Shown here piece by piece: positions 23,140 through 33,911 of a DNA stretch of 64,000 nt. Under the pieces are notes generated by a model. That model was not told the DNA's origin. It worked only from the letters and a program-made list of their open reading frames with translations, and searched no databases. Source of the stretch: Laburnicola sp. R22_1 (lineage: Eukaryota > Ascomycota > Dothideomycetes > Pleosporales > Didymosphaeriaceae). Each line of letters begins with the position of its first letter. Position 1 is the stretch's first letter. The position numbers were made by a program, and so were the translations under genes. The DNA is taken from NCBI GenBank assembly GCA_014281115.1, contig JACONQ010000001.1:434001-498000 (forward strand), given 5' to 3'.

Positions 23140-25423
23140 ATGGCACCACTTTCCGGCTTCTCAGACAATCCCCTCCGCTCGCGTTCAGACCTTATCAAGG
23201 CAGCACTTGCGCTTATCAGACCCCTAGAGGTGTACAAGTCTCCCACCGGCGCGAGGATTAAACTCGCCACCTCCACTGGCGCCGGCTTCAGCGAAACATC
23301 CGCCCAACTCGAAGGTTTCGCCCGTCCACTCTGGGTCGTTGCTCCCCTACTACGCCTTAGGTCTACATCTACTCAATCAAGTTCAGACACGAGCGCTATA
23401 TTCCAGGATGTAAACCTGGATTCCTGGATCCAAGGCCTGAAAGCCGGCACAGATCCGCAATCAGAAGAGTGCTGGGGCGACCTGACTAGTTTCGATCAGC
23501 GCATGGTAGAAATGGAAACCATTGCCTTTGCTCTCCTAGTCAATCCCTCTGCCTTCAACTTTACATCCGACTCAGCAGCGCGGTCCAATCTTATCAACTG
23601 GCTGCGCCAAATCAACGACCATACCATGCCACAGAATAACTGGCTGTGGTTTCGTGTTCTTGTCAACCTCGCACTTGTCCGTACACTTGGGGTTCCGCTT
23701 GCCGACGTAAAATATCATATCCATGACGCATTATCCGTGTTGGACACTTTCTATATCCGAGATGGATGGAGCTCGGATGGACTGTGGGGCGACGCGCGAA
23801 AGCAGGCTGATTATTACTCTGGGAGTTTCGCCATTCAATTCGCGCAGTGTTTATTTGTGAGGGTTGCGGACGGCATAGAGGAATATGGAGAAAGGATTGA
23901 GAAATATAAGACGCAAGCGAGGGACTTTGCAGTAGAGTACTGGAGATACTTTGACACTGAGGGTGCGTATATCGATGTCCTCCACAAAACAACCCAAGAG
24001 TAGTAGTTTTTCAAGGGGCCATCATATCTGACGTTGAAATAGGAGCAGCAATACCCTTCGGCCGCTCTTTAACCTACAGATTCGCCTTCTCCGCCTTCTG
24101 GGCCGCGGTATCCTACGCCAACATATCCCTTCCCGCCCCTTTATCCGACCCTGGAACAGTCAAAGGTTTGCTTTTGCGTCATCTAAGATGGTGGGCTAAG
24201 CAGCCGCACATCTTCAACACAGACGGAACACAGAATATAGGATACTGCTATCCGAACATGTACATGGCGGAAGACTACAACTCGCCCCAATCCGTATATT
24301 GGTCTCTCAAGAGCTTTCTTGTTCTAGGATTAGAAGATGAAGATGCGTTCTGGGCGAGCAATGAATTGCCCCATCCGCTATTGGCTTCCGCGTCTTCGGT
24401 GGATACGCTACAGCTTTCCAATGTCAAGTTGGTTTGGCCACCTAGGCATATTCTGGCCAATACGGAGGAACATCATTTCTTGTTGTCTTCTGGGCAGAGC
24501 ACAGCGAAGCGTTTCAAAGCCCGTGAAGCCAAATATGGAAAATTCGCATACTCGTCTGCTTTTGGCTTCAGCGTTCCGTGTGGTCCTTTTCTCGAGCAAC
24601 TCGCGCCTGATTCGACGCTGGCAGCTTGCTTAGATGATGGGGAAGAGGAGTGGAAGGTCAGGTGGGATCCATACGATGTCAAGAGTGGAACTGCCAGGAT
24701 AGGTGGGAGCGGGGGTGACGCTGAGAAGGACGTTGTGCCGACGCTGACGAGTAGATGGAGACCGTGGAAGAGGGAAAATGTCGTCGTCCGCACAACACTT
24801 GTTGCACCATCAAATAATTGGCCGAGTTGGCATTTGAGATTGCATCAGGTGTGCGTACAAGAGGATACGGGACACGACAAGATCCCAATAATTTTTGTTG
24901 ATGCTGGGTTTGCGGTGTCGGCGCAGACCACACAGGATGTATCGATTTTTGAGCAGCCTGTGCACTCGGCGTTCAAACAAGAAATCTCGACTGGCATTTT
25001 GCAGGAAGGCTGGTGGAACGATGGCAATGGAAGTCTTGTCATCTCAGAGGCTGGAGCAAGTGGAGTCGTCAATCTGACCGACGCTTTCACCAACGATGGT
25101 AACGATGCGTTACAAAGTCAAACTGTGGTCATACGGGCGGACCCCAACACGTAAGTTCTATCCCCACCCAGCAACTTTCCTTTCTTGTTCAATAAAGAGA
25201 GACTAACTTAACCACTAGGAACATCGTCGCGCAGCGTACCCTAATCCCCGCAGTTCGACACTTCCATCCTAGAACCCGCATCGAAGGAGATACGTCTATT
25301 TTCTGGATGGTCACTGGTGTTTTCGCCATTCAAGCCTCGGCAAAGGACCATCTTGCTCGGGTCTGGGAGCTTTGGCGGGCGAGGCCTACTGGGCGCGTGG
25401 CTGATTTTGTTTCCTTGTCCTAA
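23140..25423 (+). CDS. DUF2264-domain protein (alpha/alpha toroid, possible lyase/hydrolase)
   Basis: Three exons (23140-23962, 24043-25150, 25219-25423) give 711 aa. Starts [20 protein letters not shown] with no signal peptide. The N-terminal helical half carries [40 protein letters not shown] and [20 protein letters not shown]. The C-terminal half ([20 protein letters not shown]) looks beta-rich. The arrangement of alpha/alpha toroid then beta-sandwich is shared with several polysaccharide-lyase folds and DUF2264 proteins of bacteria and fungi, whose reaction is not established to my knowledge. It is 257 bp downstream of the MFS gene on the same strand, so it likely belongs to the uronide cluster. 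Confidence 0.88.
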
Positions 25424-27110
25424 GTAGAACTTTCCTGTATAATGTACAAGACTTATGCTAGTAATAGTAGTAGTAATAGAACTAGAATAAGTGCTAAAAG
25501 AGGTGTAAAGGACAGGTCGTCAAGTATAAAATATTTCAGAATTCGAATAGATGACGAGCAGCAACCACTTCGATAAACACTCTTGGAATACGACCGGCGC
25601 GTGGATGGATGATCAATAGTTTCGACAGATATTTCGGGTCCTCGTAGACATTCTAGCCAGTGTCTAGTCTTCCAACACTCTCAAGAAAAGGCACTCTACT
25701 GCTCGCTGGAAGATTTGTGATACGTATTTACCCCATCTGGAAATACCGCTAAGGTCCCAGCTTGACAAGAATTCCAAGTTAGGACTTTATGATTGAGATT
25801 TCAAGCTCGCGAACCTTTTACAAGAAGCAGGCGCGTAAGAACCCGTTTACATGTAGGCTTGTGTAGGTCGCTGAATTAGTTTCAGCGTATTGATTTAGTT
25901 GTAAACGGCTCATATGTGCTAGATCAGGTCACTGCCTCAACTCCATCTGCAAGTCAATCACCTTTATTTTTATTAATCTTCGATTGATCTAAGCATGGTT
26001 TGGCTACTGCCAGCTCCGACCGGAAGGGAAAGTAATGTGCCAGGGACGCAGTACACCCCCGGCCTTTCACAAGACGCGAGGAGTTTCGAATTGACCCTCA
26101 ATCCGGACTTTGGAAGGAGCTTCATCTGTAGGAACATATTCAGGGACCTTCCGAAGGTCGAGATAATATCGAGTCCGCGCTGTTCGGCTCCAACTTCGAT
26201 TCTAAGGACGGTCTCGTGAAAACTTCGCAGTCCCGAAAGTGAAGTCGTACAAGCGTAGATTCGGTGACAGGGTTTGTCCATGGATGAACATCATCACTAG
26301 GTGAGTCCACACATGCAAGTTGCTGCTCCTCCTAATACCACAATCTTCAATACACAAGTTCGACCAGCTATAAACAGCAGCAATCCCTCCGCCATGAGCG
26401 AAGTGCAAGCCATCCAGCCCAAATAAAATTAGACGGGGGAAAAAAAAATGCTGCGCCACCGGTTGTGCAACCTCGTGGCACACCCCAATAAAACTAATGC
26501 CACGCCCTCCCCACCCCAAATCTCAAAACCTACCTATCCATGTGCAGTATACTATTTTCATCTGCGGGCGACAGCCCAGACTTCCCGCTATGCATGCCCC
26601 AACTGGCCAACCCCCCCAATCCAGCTAGCCGCACCTCGCATCCCCCACCCCCCAATTGGCCCCACCCAGCGCCACCGCTCAGCCCGATGAAATACGAGCG
26701 TTAGCTCCCATGCTTTTGCGACACATCACACAGGCGGCCGCCTAGACGCAGCCAGAGCGATGGCATTGGACGTCGAGCTCGCTACACATACATGGGGCGT
26801 CGCTGGCGTGCCCAGAGCGTGGATATGCAGCAGGGCGTAGCGAGAGTTGTATGAGTAGTGCTACCTGTTCTGCTCGTGTTTTTCGCATTTCGCGCGCTTT
26901 TTGGCTCAGCCGCACGGGAGGTCGGGAGGGAGGCACGGGGGGAGATATGAGGGGGTGGATGGCCTGGTTGTGCGCGGTTTCTCTCCTTTCCTACGTTCTG
27001 TTGCGTCCCTGTCGCGTTGCTGATTCTGCGAAGTGGACGGGATATTTATTCTTATGTTGTCGCTGTACTTGCTCTTTTGATTCAAGCGAGTAAGCTCACG
27101 AGACGCAACC
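25424..27110. other. Gene-free stretch (1.7 kb)
   Basis: No ORF with family features on either strand. Left half is AT-leaning with short TAG repeats (about 25460-25490). Right half is C-rich and pyrimidine-rich (about 26500-26690) and may hold the promoter of the next gene. Confidence 0.5.
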
Positions 27111-28458
27111 ATGTACCTTTCTACGGTACTCGTCAGCGCCATCGCCGCGCTGCCGTTGGCTCACGGCATCGCATTCGGGGGTGCTCCTCCCACAGGCGTG
27201 GCTACAAACGCGGATCGCGCTGGCAATGGGTGGACGCCGAAACCGACAAAAGCACCCATCCTTCCCGCTCTGCGGCGACAGGTTAATATATTCTCCCAGA
27301 CGTGCGGATGGGTGGATGGAGTTGAGTGTAAGAAACGCGTGTTTACATTCTGCTAGGATTGCGACTGACGAGCGTAGCATCCGCGATAACATGCGCGACG
27401 GGACGGACTTGTATCATCTATACAGCGAGTGACATCGCCATGGCTGGATGCTGCGACGGCGACGATACCCAAAACTGTGGGTGGGCGAAGAGTTGCGTTA
27501 ATTATGATGCGTATACGAAGAGTAGCTGTGGGCCGGAGTGCATGAGCGACACTTTTATTAGGAAGTGTACGCGGAGGGCATCGCCGTACTGTGTCACGTG
27601 GACGTATCCGTCGGACAATATTGCGGATTATGGGTGCGCGAGGTAAGTCAAATCTGAGTACGGTTTTTTTGTTGGTACGTTTGCTAATGCATGGACAACT
27701 TTAGTTACAATACGGGCGTGGAGACGGTATACCAGACCGCGAAGGACGTGTCGCGTTCGTCCACGTATACAACGTCAAAGTCTCTGCCGACTATTACTGG
27801 ACTTGCGGTTACAGGCTGGGACGGCGAAGAGTCATCTCCAACTTCCCGACGAGTTTCAACTACCCGCTTTATAATTGGTCCAACTCCCACCCCCGGCCCC
27901 ACGCCCAAAAAGAAAAGTAACACAGCCGCCATTGCTGGTGGGGTTGTTGGTGGTCTCGCCGCGCTCGCCATAGCCGGCGCCTTGATCTTCTTCTTCTTCA
28001 TCAGAAAGAAGAAAGCCAAACAACTAGCCGCCAACCAGCAAACCATAGCCGCCGTGCAAGCAAATCAGCAATACGGACAAGGCCCTCCACCACCGCAACC
28101 CCAGATGCAACAGCAATATGGTCCCCCGATGGGCGTGGCGTCCCCACCGATGGGTGTACAATCCCCACCACCGCAGCATCACTCTTTCTTCATGCCGGCC
28201 CATGACCACAAAATCAAGCATCAAAGTCAAGTGCCAGACTACGGGGTGCAGTCACCGATATCGCAGCCGTCGTCACCGGCCCCGGCATATGTGCAGCCGC
28301 ATTATTCTACCTCAAATACGCCGCCGGTGCCTGCGCAATCACCGGCGCCATATGTAGGGAGGGAGCCGACGCCAGGGACGCACGAGGTTGACGCAATTAC
28401 GGCGCCGCAACCGCTACCGGGACAGGCGAATCTGTATGAAATGGGATCTGGAAGGTAG
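27111..28458 (+). CDS. WSC/Mid2-like single-pass cell-wall sensor or surface protein
   Basis: Three exons (27111-27327, 27378-27642, 27705-28458) give 411 aa. Signal peptide (MYLSTVLVSAIAALPLAHG), Cys-rich ectodomain (TCATGRTCIIY, AGCCDGDDTQNCGWAKSC, SSCGPECMS, RKCTRRASPYC), Ser/Thr-rich stem, then one membrane helix (AAIAGGVVGGLAALAIAGAL) followed by basic FFFIRKKKAK and a Pro/Gln-rich cytosolic tail. Topology is that of Mid2/WSC-type wall-stress sensors common in Dothideomycetes. No canonical WSC domain is certain. Ligand and signalling partner are unknown. Confidence 0.82.
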
Positions 28459-29069
28459 AACGAAGAAGCTTGAGATATTCTTTTTAGCAGTTCATCATGT
28501 CGGCATAGGGTTATAATTCTGTGGAGTGAGGTCGATACATTTCGACGTGCTCGTTTTTCCTTCTCGTACAGGCAGGAGTTTTGGAGAAGTAATTCAAATC
28601 TTGATACCCGTCTACCCGCCTCTTGCCTTCAATTCGTTGAGTTTGCATGTCCATGAATGTCGCGTAGTCTCAACGATATCAAGAAATGCTAGTAGCAGCT
28701 CTCAGTTTCAACTCAGGAGTGAGCCTCGGCTCCGGGTCAAAGTTACTACGCACCTTCGGTATCCCGAGCAGCGGGTCTTCGTACGGCGTACGGACTTTTG
28801 TTCGCGGGATGCTAACGTTGTTTGATAAGGCGGGTTGGGCCAATGTGGAGGAGTTGTTAGTAGTTCTCGTATGCATGTGAACGAGCGGGAAGTCGCGATC
28901 CACCCACTGCACACAAACATGGCAGTGAAGAATGCTGCACGGGTCATGCGCACATTTTGGGGTTTATGAGTCTAAGGCTAATATACAGCACTGATAGTCG
29001 TGTCAATGCACTTGGCTAATGTACATACAGAAATTGCAACTCCCTATCCATACAACGTGGTCTATGACT
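28459..29069. other. Intergenic region between convergent genes
   Basis: Shared 3' flank of the surface-protein gene and bS18m. Nothing else recognised. Confidence 0.5.
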
Positions 29070-29788
29070 CTACAAGACAAACCTCATCGGCGAGCTTTTC
29101 TTCAGCACCAGCGGATGTCTATGCACACTCGGCATCAGACCCAGCCCAATTGCTCGGCGTATCGCCTTTGCGATCTTCCTCTGGTTCTTCGGGCGCAGGC
29201 CCGTCTCCCGCGAGTGCTTTATGCGGCCCATCTCGGTCATGTACTCGGACATCATGGTGAAGTTCTGCGCTCGGTCAGTGCTGCGGCTTGCTACTCCTCT
29301 GTGCCTTGGCTACCTTGTACTCATTGACCGGGTTGATGCCCAGCGTGTCAAAGGCGTCGCTCTGCGGCGTCTTGCGACCCGTCTTCCACTTCTTCTGTTC
29401 CGGGCCCGATAGATCGTGCGGTGCGTAGACGTCGCCGGAGCTCCATCTGCGGTAGATGTGCTTCTGGAAGTTTGCGCGCTCGCGGCTCTCCCCCAGCTGT
29501 TGGTCGAGCGCCCTCTCGTCGCCGATGGTGCTCCGCGCAAATCTGGCGGCCATGGAACCCACTTGGGGTGTCTGTGTCGTGGGCGGCGACCGCTGTGTAG
29601 TGGGATGGCTCCTGGCGGCCGAGGATGAGTTCAGGACATCGAGAATGTCTAGTTACAGGGTCAGCGAGGCATTGCAGAGGGCCGGTGTGCTACGTGCCAG
29701 TCCGGCGGCGGGTGCTCGTTGAGAGGCATCTTGTGCCTGACCGGGAGGCCACAACAGCCGCGCCGAAGGGCAGCCGCGTTAGTGACAT
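29070..29788 (-). CDS. rsm18: Mitochondrial small-subunit ribosomal protein bS18m
   Basis: Three exons on the minus strand (29698-29788, 29314-29648, 29070-29264) give 206 aa. The core reads DVYAPHDLSGPEQKKWK, DAFDTLGINPVNEYKNFTMM, EYMTEMGRIKHSRETGLRP and KNQRKIAKAIRRAIGLGLM, the bS18 RNA-binding fold with its terminal HRHPLVL. The N-terminus (MSLTRLPFGAAVVASRSGTR) is a plausible mitochondrial presequence. Intron 1 (29649-29697) appears to use a GC donor (GCACGT) because this restores DILDVLNSSS in frame. A GT donor two codons on would instead need an acceptor inside that motif. Divergent from the PPR gene by 294 bp. Confidence 0.9.
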
Positions 29789-30082
29789 GGCGAGCTGAGG
29801 TTCTTCTCCACGCCAGCTGGTGAGGCTTCACTTGCTCTGGCGCGGCCAAACATGTCGAGGCCCACAGAAAGTTAGCGGCTTGGCACAAATGGTTTCACCG
29901 CGGCGGCGACTGCTCCTTCCCGCCTCTCGTCCCAACCGTCGGCCTGCAGATTTGCTCCTGTTCCTCCTTGTATTATTATTCTTCCATCCAATTCCTGCCC
30001 ATGGAAGCTCCCACGAATCTGTAACTACAAAACGCTGTGCTGCAATTGCACCCGAACTGGCCGCGGCCGCAAGCTCCTCGCG
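29789..30082. promoter_or_regulatory. Divergent promoter shared by two mitochondrial-function genes
   Basis: 294 bp between start codons of bS18m (minus) and the PPR protein (plus). No specific factor site is claimed. Co-expression is an inference from layout. Confidence 0.4.
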
Positions 30083-32549
30083 ATGCCGTCACACCTTACC
30101 CGCGTCGTCTTCCGCAGCTTCCTCGCCGACACGCCCCTCCTATACCGCGGATGTCTCCATCGCTCGCCACGCTTCCGCGTCGCTCTGCAGCATGGCGTGC
30201 GTGCTGTCGCGCCCCAGCGCCGCACCTTCTTCGGTTTGTTCAAGCAGAAGCGCAAAGTCAAGCCGGCCGAGCTGCCACCAGGCCTGGAGGTCATGTCTGA
30301 TCTGGCCACCGCGCAGCACAAGCGGCTGCGTCTACCAGCTGCTGCCCATGTAGCACACGCTTTGGCGGCCTTTTTCGCCCAAAAGAGAGTCGCCCTAGAA
30401 GACTTTCACGTTGCCTCCGCCTACAATGCATTTCAGTATCTATTGGAGCATCCGAAAGATGACGGACAACCATGGCTAGGCTATCAGGAATTAGAGAGGG
30501 CATGGTGGCTGCTGGTCAAATATCCTCCTCAAACGGGCGGGCAGCCGCATCTTGCCTTGGGCAGACTACTACACGGAGAAATGAAGAAACTCGACAAGCG
30601 ATCCGCAGGTCATCTCAAGACGCTCACCTCTCACGAGGCAGTCCATCTGCCTAGGCTTGTGCACCTTCTGTCAGTCTACGGTGCAAGTCTAGAGGCAAGA
30701 GATGTGGCCCTCCAGACCTTCGGGACGCCGTTCGACTCGCCTACAAAACTGGAAGAGAGGGCTTTGCAAAATTCATGGAATTCGGTTGTGTCGGGCCTGG
30801 CGAGGGAAGGCAATACCGCAGAGCTGCTCAAGACTGTTGAGTTGTTGCAAGGATCATCACTTCCTTCTCTGACTTCCAACATAAAACCAGTCTTGATCAT
30901 GTATTTTGCAGAGAAGGATCTAGAAAAGGCCAAATACTGGTACTCGCAACTCACGGCAGATACCCCTGGCGTACCGCCTGGCAAGGCCCTGGACGATGCC
31001 CTTCCGTCCCTGCTTAAAGCGTGCGCACTTAACGGGGATACCGCCTTCGGGCAACAAGTTGTTGCATCATTGGTGCAAAAGATGCCGGGTAAAGAAGCTT
31101 GGGATGCCATCTTCCTGTGGTCAGCCGCGATTGGCAAGGGTGCTGACGAAATCGACCGTATGATGAGCGTCATGGTCCGTCGCAATCAGGAAGAGCGTCA
31201 GAAGAACCCCTCGACTCCGATAATGCAACCAGATATCGATACCATCAACATCCTAGTGGAGTTCTCCATGTCCAAACAAGACTCGTACTCTGCCGAACGC
31301 TATGTCGTCCTCGGAGAGAAACGCGGCATCTTCCCCAACGAAAAGACCTACACAATGCAAATTCGATACCGGCTTTCGATCCAGGACCTTGATGGTGCCC
31401 GCGCAGCGTACTTTGCGCTCCAGGGTCAGATTTCCGAGGACAGCGAAAGTATCGGGGCGGTCAACATGCTCATCCAGGCCTTGTGCCAGTCGCAGCATCA
31501 TCATTTTGACGACATGATGGCCATTGTGGACGACCTGCACGAACGCAAGGCACGGCTAGCGCCCGAGACTGTGGCTGCTCTATGTTTACTGCACCTCCGT
31601 CGCGGAGAGCCGCACGATGCTGCGGACCTGCTGCAAGTGCATGCTCATCACTTTTCACCCGCTCAACGTGTTGTGATACGCAAGAATTTCGCGACCTTCA
31701 TTCTAGACGGCGAGACCAGCACAGCGGATGCCTGGGACGCCTATCAGATGTTGCGCAATGCGTTTCCAGAGACGCCTCGTGAAGATCGCATCCGCATCAT
31801 GAACGAATTCTTTGCCAGGAAGCGCTCAGACATGGCGTGCCATGTTTTCTTCCACATGCGCAACTCTGTCGACGCGCCGATTGCAGCTGATAAAGCTGTC
31901 TATATCGCGGCCTTCGTGGGGTTTGGACGTAATGCAGATGCAGAGAGTCTGGAGTTGGCTCACAACCAGCTCCGACTCGATTTTAACGTCGACATGGACA
32001 CGAAGCTCAGGAACGCGTTGATGCTCGCGTATGCGGGAACGGGCAACAACCCACGCGCACTGGAGTTCTGGGCTGACATCGGAGCATCTAAGGAAGGACC
32101 TACTTACAACAGCATAGTTATTGCGTTCCGAGCATGCGAAGGTACGCATTACGGAGACCGGCACGCCAAGTCCATCTGGCTGAGGCTGAAAGAGATGGAT
32201 GTCGACATCGACAAGCAGATCTTTACTGCGTACATGTCTGCGGTTGCACGGAACCATCGCCACGACGAGGCTCTTGCGCTGATAGAAGCTGCCGAGGAGG
32301 AGTACGGCTTCACCCCGGATCTGGACATGTGAGTATATTATTGCTATATGCGATGCATTGCTAACAGGTAATAGATTGGGCAACTGGTTCAATTGCACCG
32401 CGCATAGTGAGAGGCAGGAGCAGGTCGAAAAATGGATCAAGCAGAGGTATCCCGCAGTTTGGACGCAGCTGGAGGCTTTGGGCTACTATAAGACGATGGA
32501 CGGTTTCGGTTACCGTCAGTACAATATCAACCGCGACCTGGAGCCATAG
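30083..32549 (+). CDS. Mitochondrial pentatricopeptide-repeat protein, CIA84-like
   Basis: Two exons (30083-32328, 32375-32549) give 806 aa. Arg-rich N-terminus with few acidic residues (MPSHLTRVVFRSFLAD..., RRTFFGLFKQKRKVKPAELP) fits a mitochondrial presequence. The rest is helical repeats with PPR-like pairs (TYNSIVIAFRACEG, IFTAYMSAVARNHRHDEALA, KTYTMQIRYRLSIQDLDGAR). The RRTFF..K.KR.VKPAELPPG opening and size recall the fungal complex I intermediate-associated protein 84, a PPR assembly factor for the membrane arm. That assignment is recall-based; another PPR family is possible. Its partner across the divergent promoter is also mitochondrial. Confidence 0.8.
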
Positions 32550-32845
32550 CGCCTATGTATAAACATAATTGTATAATGAAGAGCTAGCCATGGGCCAGAC
32601 TAGTCCCCAAACCCGGCCAGTTTGGTGACGTTTTCACTCACCGCAGTTCCCCGTATTACTCAGTCGGTTGTAAGTGCACGAGGTGATAGAGCAAACGTCC
32701 GTTCACCGGTCAGCGAGTACTGTGTTGTTCACAAGCGCTCCTTCCTCATTTCCTTCTTGCCAAGCCCTCGTGGCCTTCACCACGTGCTCCCCACTACCCG
32801 TCTCCCATCTCCCATCTCTCTTCCTCTTTCTTCTCTCCCACTACT

Positions 32846-33029
32846 TATTTCTCTCCCACTACTCACTTCTCTCCCGCTACTCACTTCTCTCCCGCTACTC
32901 ACTTCTCTCCCACTACTCACTTCTCTCCCACTACTCACTTCTCTTCCACTACTCACTTCTCTCCCACTACTCACTTCTCTCCCACTACTCACTTCTCTCC
33001 CACTACTCACTTCTCTCCCACTACTCACT
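32846..33029 (+). repeat. 18-bp minisatellite (CTCCCACTACTCACTTCT), about 10 units
   Basis: Direct tandem array with small changes (A/G in CCCRCTACT, one TTCCACTA). It is wholly pyrimidine-rich apart from A and lies 32 bp before the ATG of the next gene. The unit is a multiple of three and is open in the same frame as the gene downstream, encoding a HYSLLS-like hexapeptide, but no ATG precedes it in that frame. Confidence 0.9.
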
Positions 33030-33060
33030 TCCGGGCAACGAGAAGAGCTCAGTACAAAGA

Positions 33061-33911
33061 ATGCTACTGCTCTCGCTTCTCACACTCGCCGGTCTGGCGA
33101 CTGCCGGCGTTGCAGCCCCCGCCGTAGCTCGTGGACCTGAAGCCGGCGGCACCGTCATTGCGTTCAGGCAACCCAACTTTGTTGAATTCCTCAATATGTA
33201 TGAAGGAACCAAGTGCAGCAAGACCTTCAAGCGGGGCGAAATCAAGTCCTTTCACCAGGCGCCATACACCGTATGCATGTACTACCAGACGCGAAACTGC
33301 GCTGCCGGCAACCCAGTCCCCTCTCTACTCCACGATACGACGGATGGCCGTGCCTTCGACTGGGCCGACATGAACGAGTGGTCCGGCAAGATTGTGTCCT
33401 GGAAGTGTGGCCTAAAGCACCAGTCCCGCGAAGCGCCGCCCGCGTTCGCCGTCACCGTCTATACCGAGCCCAACTTCAGCGGCAAAGCCTCCCGTGTTAC
33501 CAGCCTGGCAAAGTGCAGCCCGAACTTCAGAACGGGCACCATCAAATCCATCAAACAGGCGAAGGGTGCCGTGTGCCACTACTACCAGACGCAAGCGTGC
33601 CAGAACGCCAATCACGTCCCCATATGGCGCCCGGATTCCGTAGCCGCCGAATGGGTCGCCGCCGACCTGGGCATGTGGTCCGGCAAGATCCAGTCTTTCA
33701 GCTGCGACATGGCGGCTGCGGTGGCGGATGTGGACGCAGTTACTGTGAGTACTTCCTGACACGATATTTGCTGTTGGAGCATGTGACTAATGAACTGTTA
33801 GCCTGCATGAACCACAAGCACCTCCCCATGCTCTTCAAGGACCGAATCGTGGGAATGGAGGGATATGGGGAAGGGAGCGGCAAGATTATATCGTTCAAAT
33901 GCAGCCGGTAA
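33061..33911 (+). CDS. Secreted protein with two (plus partial third) crystallin-like repeats
   Basis: Exon 1 33061-33748 and exon 2 33802-33911 give about 265 aa. Signal peptide MLLLSLLTLAGLATAGVAAP. Repeat 1 (FRQPNFVEFLNMYEGTKC ... MNEWSGKIVSWKC) and repeat 2 (YTEPNFSGKASRVTSLAKC ... LGMWSGKIQSFSC) share [FY]xxPNF, C-x-FRxGxIKS, YYQTxxC and WSGKIxSxxC. Exon 2 encodes a truncated third copy (CMNHKHLP ... GSGKIISFKC). The pattern resembles beta/gamma-crystallin-type folds, but this is not certain. The intron donor is ambiguous (GTGAGT at 33745 fails the phase, GTACTT at 33749 fits). A later 3' splice could replace the last two residues. Confidence 0.75.
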
